Origin: JALFST01 sp022779285
GTDB lineage: Bacteria > Bacillota > Clostridia > Tissierellales > Peptoniphilaceae
Assembly (NCBI GenBank): GCA_050313895.1
Contig: JBNPMI010000002.1
DNA length: 64,000 nt
Strand: one strand, 5' to 3'
A program made the translations under genes and the position numbers. The notes under the pieces were generated by a model. That model saw only the letters and a list, made by a program, of their open reading frames with translations, was not told where the DNA came from and did no database searches. Of the stretch, positions 62,191-64,000 are shown piece by piece (position 1 is the stretch's first letter; every line of letters starts with the position of its first letter).

Positions 62191-62281
62191 TTGGATAAAT
62201 TAAGAAGAAAAACAGATGATGGATTGATTAAGATCATTACAGGTATTAGAAGGAGTGGAAAATCTTATTTACTGAATAATC
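62191..62281 (+). pseudogene. N-terminal scrap of an AAA_14/DUF4143 ATPase
   Basis: LDKLRRKTDDGLIKIITGIR followed by RSGKSYLL matches the start of the AAA_14 ATPases with their GIRRxGKS P-loop. The match ends abruptly after LLNNLY; what follows is unrelated. Confidence 0.7.
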
Positions 62282-62524
62282 TGTACTTTAGCACATATTC
62301 ACAAACTCTTTGGCGATATTTCATTTCTTCGGTTATAATCTTACTCGAGAGGGGCTCCTTTCGATTCAATGGGTTTGCGGATAAACACATTGTATCAGTG
62401 CACCTCTTATCTTTTTCGAAAAGTGTCACATATATCTTACTACATTACAGATATATACAGCTTTCCGAGATATTCTTTGTAGTTGCTCCACCTATAGTCT
62501 TTCATTTTCATCGAGAACTATTTG

Positions 62525-62686
62525 ATGTCAGAACTGACCGAGGAAGAAAAAGCAGAGATCGCCAAACGCGAAGCGAACAAGGAAAAACATCACCGGATGT
62601 ATTTGAAACGAAATACGTTCGGTATTCCGGTGCAGGCTTATGATGAAGAGCATTTCACCACCGAAAGTCTTGTGTTTGCCGGTTAA
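62525..62686 (+). CDS. Possible small or truncated protein
   Basis: 53 residues: MSELTEEEKAEIAKREANKE, then HHRMYLKRNTFGIPVQAYDE, with no ribosome site. A related sequence without this start, ending EEEKQILKKCIR, lies at 63497-63570. Either a short gene or a shared C-terminal remnant. Not recognised. Confidence 0.35.
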   Translation: MSELTEEEKAEIAKREANKEKHHRMYLKRNTFGIPVQAYDEEHFTTESLVFAG

Positions 62687-62740
62687 GCAAAGGCAGATTC
62701 GTAAAAAGCTCATTTGGTAATTGCTTTTGCGTTGCATAAA

Positions 62741-62776
62741 AAAGAGATTTCCTTTTGGGTGGAAATCTCTTTTTGT
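62741..62776. terminator. Bidirectional terminator
   Basis: AAAGAGATTTCC (62741-62752) pairs with GGAAATCTCTTT (62761-62772), with A and T runs at either side. It serves the leftward XRE operon and anything reading rightwards. Confidence 0.9.
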
Positions 62777-62818
62777 GGTATCGGGTATTTGGGTTTCAGT
62801 AGTTGCGGGTTTTAGTAT

Positions 62819-63016
62819 TTACTGATCATCTAAAGAGAAAATTTCATCAACATGGAGTTGAAGTAGTCTTGCGATTTTCATTGCAAGTTCAAGGGTTGGA
62901 TTATATTTATCATTTTCAATGGCAATAATCGTTTGTCGGCTTACTCCCAACTCTTTCGCCATATCCTCTTGCCGTAATCCTGCCGCTTTTCTTAACTGTT
63001 TTATCGTGTTTCTCAT
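62819..63016 (-). CDS. XRE-family regulator
   Basis: 65 residues, just the HTH and a short tail: LRKAAGLRQEDMAKELGVSR, QTIIAIENDKYNPTLELAMK. This YozG/YgzD-like type often pairs with a small membrane protein. It is 9 bases downstream of that gene and probably binds the operator at 63382-63405. Confidence 0.9.
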   Translation of the reverse strand: MRNTIKQLRKAAGLRQEDMAKELGVSRQTIIAIENDKYNPTLELAMKIARLLQLHVDEIFSLDDQ

Positions 63017-63025
63017 ATGGCAGCA

Positions 63026-63355
63026 TCACGCTTTCTGAAGGAAGTAAACGCCGACAGCAAAGGTGACGATAATAATGACAAGCGCCAAAATGATTGCATG
63101 GACAAGTTTATTCGGCTCTTCATACTCTTCATCGCCGACAATCATTTTTCGTTTCATCGCAATTCGCAAGAATCCTTGGACACATACTGATAAACATAAG
63201 ATCAAGCAGGGCAACATTTTCAGTTTGGCTCCATTTACAAGTGCCTGATAGATATTAAATACTGTCCATGCGCACAGAGCCAATAAAGCAGTTTTATAAC
63301 CCCATGCTTCCGAGCGTAACTGAATACTCCTGTCCATTTCATCCATTTTTTTCAT
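63026..63355 (-). CDS. Small membrane protein partner of the XRE regulator
   Basis: 109 residues with helices at about 22-42, 47-64 and 84-105; the N-terminus (MKKMDEMDRSIQLRSEAWGY) is charged. This matches the DUF6442-like membrane proteins encoded with XRE regulators, though the family number is from memory. GGAGG sets the start at 63355. Function unknown. Confidence 0.75.
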   Translation of the reverse strand: MKKMDEMDRSIQLRSEAWGYKTALLALCAWTVFNIYQALVNGAKLKMLPCLILCLSVCVQGFLRIAMKRKMIVGDEEYEEPNKLVHAIILALVIIIVTFAVGVYFLQKA

Positions 63356-63381
63356 GGTATTTTTCCTCCGATCTATCATTA

Positions 63382-63405
63382 AAATGTAAAGAACTATTTA
63401 CATTT
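63382..63405. promoter_or_regulatory. Operator palindrome of the XRE operon
   Basis: AAATGTAAA-GAACTA-TTTACATTT is a perfect 9+9 inverted repeat just downstream of the -10, over the likely transcription start, so binding would block initiation. Confidence 0.75.
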
Positions 63406-63408
63406 CTT

Positions 63409-63436
63409 AGTATAATGTGTATCTGCAAAATGTCAA
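63409..63436 (-). promoter_or_regulatory. Promoter of the XRE/membrane operon
   Basis: On the minus strand, TTGACA (63436-63431) and TATACT (63414-63409) are separated by 16 bases: a near-consensus sigma-A promoter. Confidence 0.85.
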
Positions 63437-63631
63437 GACTTTTTAACATTTTCTTTGAAATGATTTCTGTCTCTTCTTGATGATTTGTTTTTCAATTCCA
63501 TTGGGAATTATTCGATGTACCAGAGGTGATTGAGGAAGAAAAGCAGATTCTTAAAAAGTGTATTCGATAGATATTGTACACTTGTAAATGATGTGAGACC
63601 AAAATCGAAGGAAGAGATCTCCGATATGTTA

Positions 63632-63667
63632 CCCTATTGATGGCGGGTTAACCCGCCATCAATAGGG
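63632..63667. repeat. Perfect 36-bp palindrome at the IS end
   Basis: CCCTATTGATGGCGG-GTTAAC and its exact complement overlap the last codons and stop of the transposase. It can work as a terminator at the IS end and prevent read-through in both directions. Confidence 0.88.
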
Positions 63668-64000
63668 CTCGTTTTTCCATGGGGGTCAACCACCCCAAAG
63701 TTTGCATGGGGAGTCGATTCGACTTGTACAAATAGCGTTTCATTTGCACAAGCAAATCCTCATAGCTGTAGAATGACAGGCGCGAATAGAAGCGTTCGTT
63801 GTCATTGCGATGGCTGCGCTCCACCTTCCCATTGTGCCTTGGTGTCCTTGGGCGAATGAGTTGGTGTGTGATGCCTTTTTCCCGACAGAACCGGTCAAAC
63901 GGGTGAGTTCGCTTTGTTTCTTGAAAATAGGTAAATTCGGTGCCGTTGTCCGTTTGTATGATTTTTGGCTGATAGCCAAAATGCCGGATCGCCATTTTGA
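63648..64000 (-). CDS. DDE transposase (IS481-like), partial
   Basis: C-terminal part of an integrase-core transposase: IIQTDNGTEFTYFQE, the second Asp, RPRTPRHNGKVERSHR with the Glu, and the end LGWLTPMEKRALLMAG. The frame is open to the window edge, so the N-terminus is missing. IS481 is the best guess from the spacing and the TGT end; related IS3-type families are possible. Confidence 0.8.
   Translation of the reverse strand, partial: KMAIRHFGYQPKIIQTDNGTEFTYFQETKRTHPFDRFCREKGITHQLIRPRTPRHNGKVERSHRNDNERFYSRLSFYSYEDLLVQMKRYLYKSNRLPMQTLGWLTPMEKRALLMAG

Larger units (their letters stand above)
63627..64000 (-). mobile_element. IS element, one end inside the window
   Basis: The element probably starts with TGTTACCCTATTGATGGCGG at 63627. 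It extends past the window's right edge and carries the transposase on the minus strand. Confidence 0.7.

Overview
The window looks like a chromosome segment from an anaerobic, low-to-mid GC Clostridia (Firmicutes). Bases 1-9270 carry the classic origin-proximal order: jag/khpB, mnmE, mnmG, rsmG, then parA, parB and a DUF4446 gene, with cinA inserted before parA. A cluster of palindromes matching parS except for its central two bases lies between rsmG and cinA. Housekeeping genes follow to about 17.6 kb: pta, a small Cys-Cys protein overlapping pncB, a SpoU methyltransferase, a HAD phosphatase, thioredoxin with a thioredoxin-reductase-like flavoprotein that lacks the NADPH motifs (ferredoxin dependence is suggested), a G5-domain lipoprotein and an RlmD-type rRNA methyltransferase. 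Genus cannot be fixed from the sequence.

From 17.8 kb the sequence is accessory. An IS30-family copy killed by an in-frame stop (17845-19015) is followed by a defence island. Its first module (19252-22397) is an ABC-3C/Lamassu-like set: an HNH-like effector, a small middle component, a DUF2326 SMC-like ATPase and an XRE regulator. The second (22497-33044) is an apparent operon of four: a DruA/DUF4338-like region fused to a P-loop ATPase, an unrecognised 497-residue protein, a 1593-residue protein with a PD-(D/E)XK-like motif and an FtsK/HerA-type motor at its C-terminus, and an SfsA-family nuclease. Sizes and order of the first three recall DndF-DndG-DndH (DptFGH), but no dndABCDE genes are present. 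This hybrid of Druantia-like, Dpt-like and SfsA parts is the best candidate here for an undescribed system.

From 33.3 to 52.9 kb lies a mosaic of transferred and decaying material: Fic and Nudix genes, a Phd-Doc pair, three copies of a roughly 0.2-0.4 kb dispersed repeat, a DUF2089 operon, a GC-rich mobilizable element (about 38.2-43.6 kb: XRE, Cys-rich VLP, RepA-like, MOBV relaxase, large serine recombinase), phage and recombinase remnants, a YafQ-DinJ pair, a DJ-1-like gene, and an ant(6) streptomycin-resistance cassette with a kinase-like gene, a methyltransferase and a truncated racemase. A secreted-protein gene appears split into two halves on opposite strands 10 kb apart.

From 53.3 kb to the end there is an ECF sigma/anti-sigma pair, a frameshifted Fic gene, a complete MmeI-like type IIL restriction-modification enzyme with a TIGR04076 partner, a decayed DUF4236 gene, a zinc-ribbon/Ig-like membrane protein, an XRE/membrane-protein operon with a visible operator, and an IS element running off the end. 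Overall the pattern is a stable origin-side core abutting a hotspot of defence, toxin-antitoxin and mobile DNA with much gene decay.
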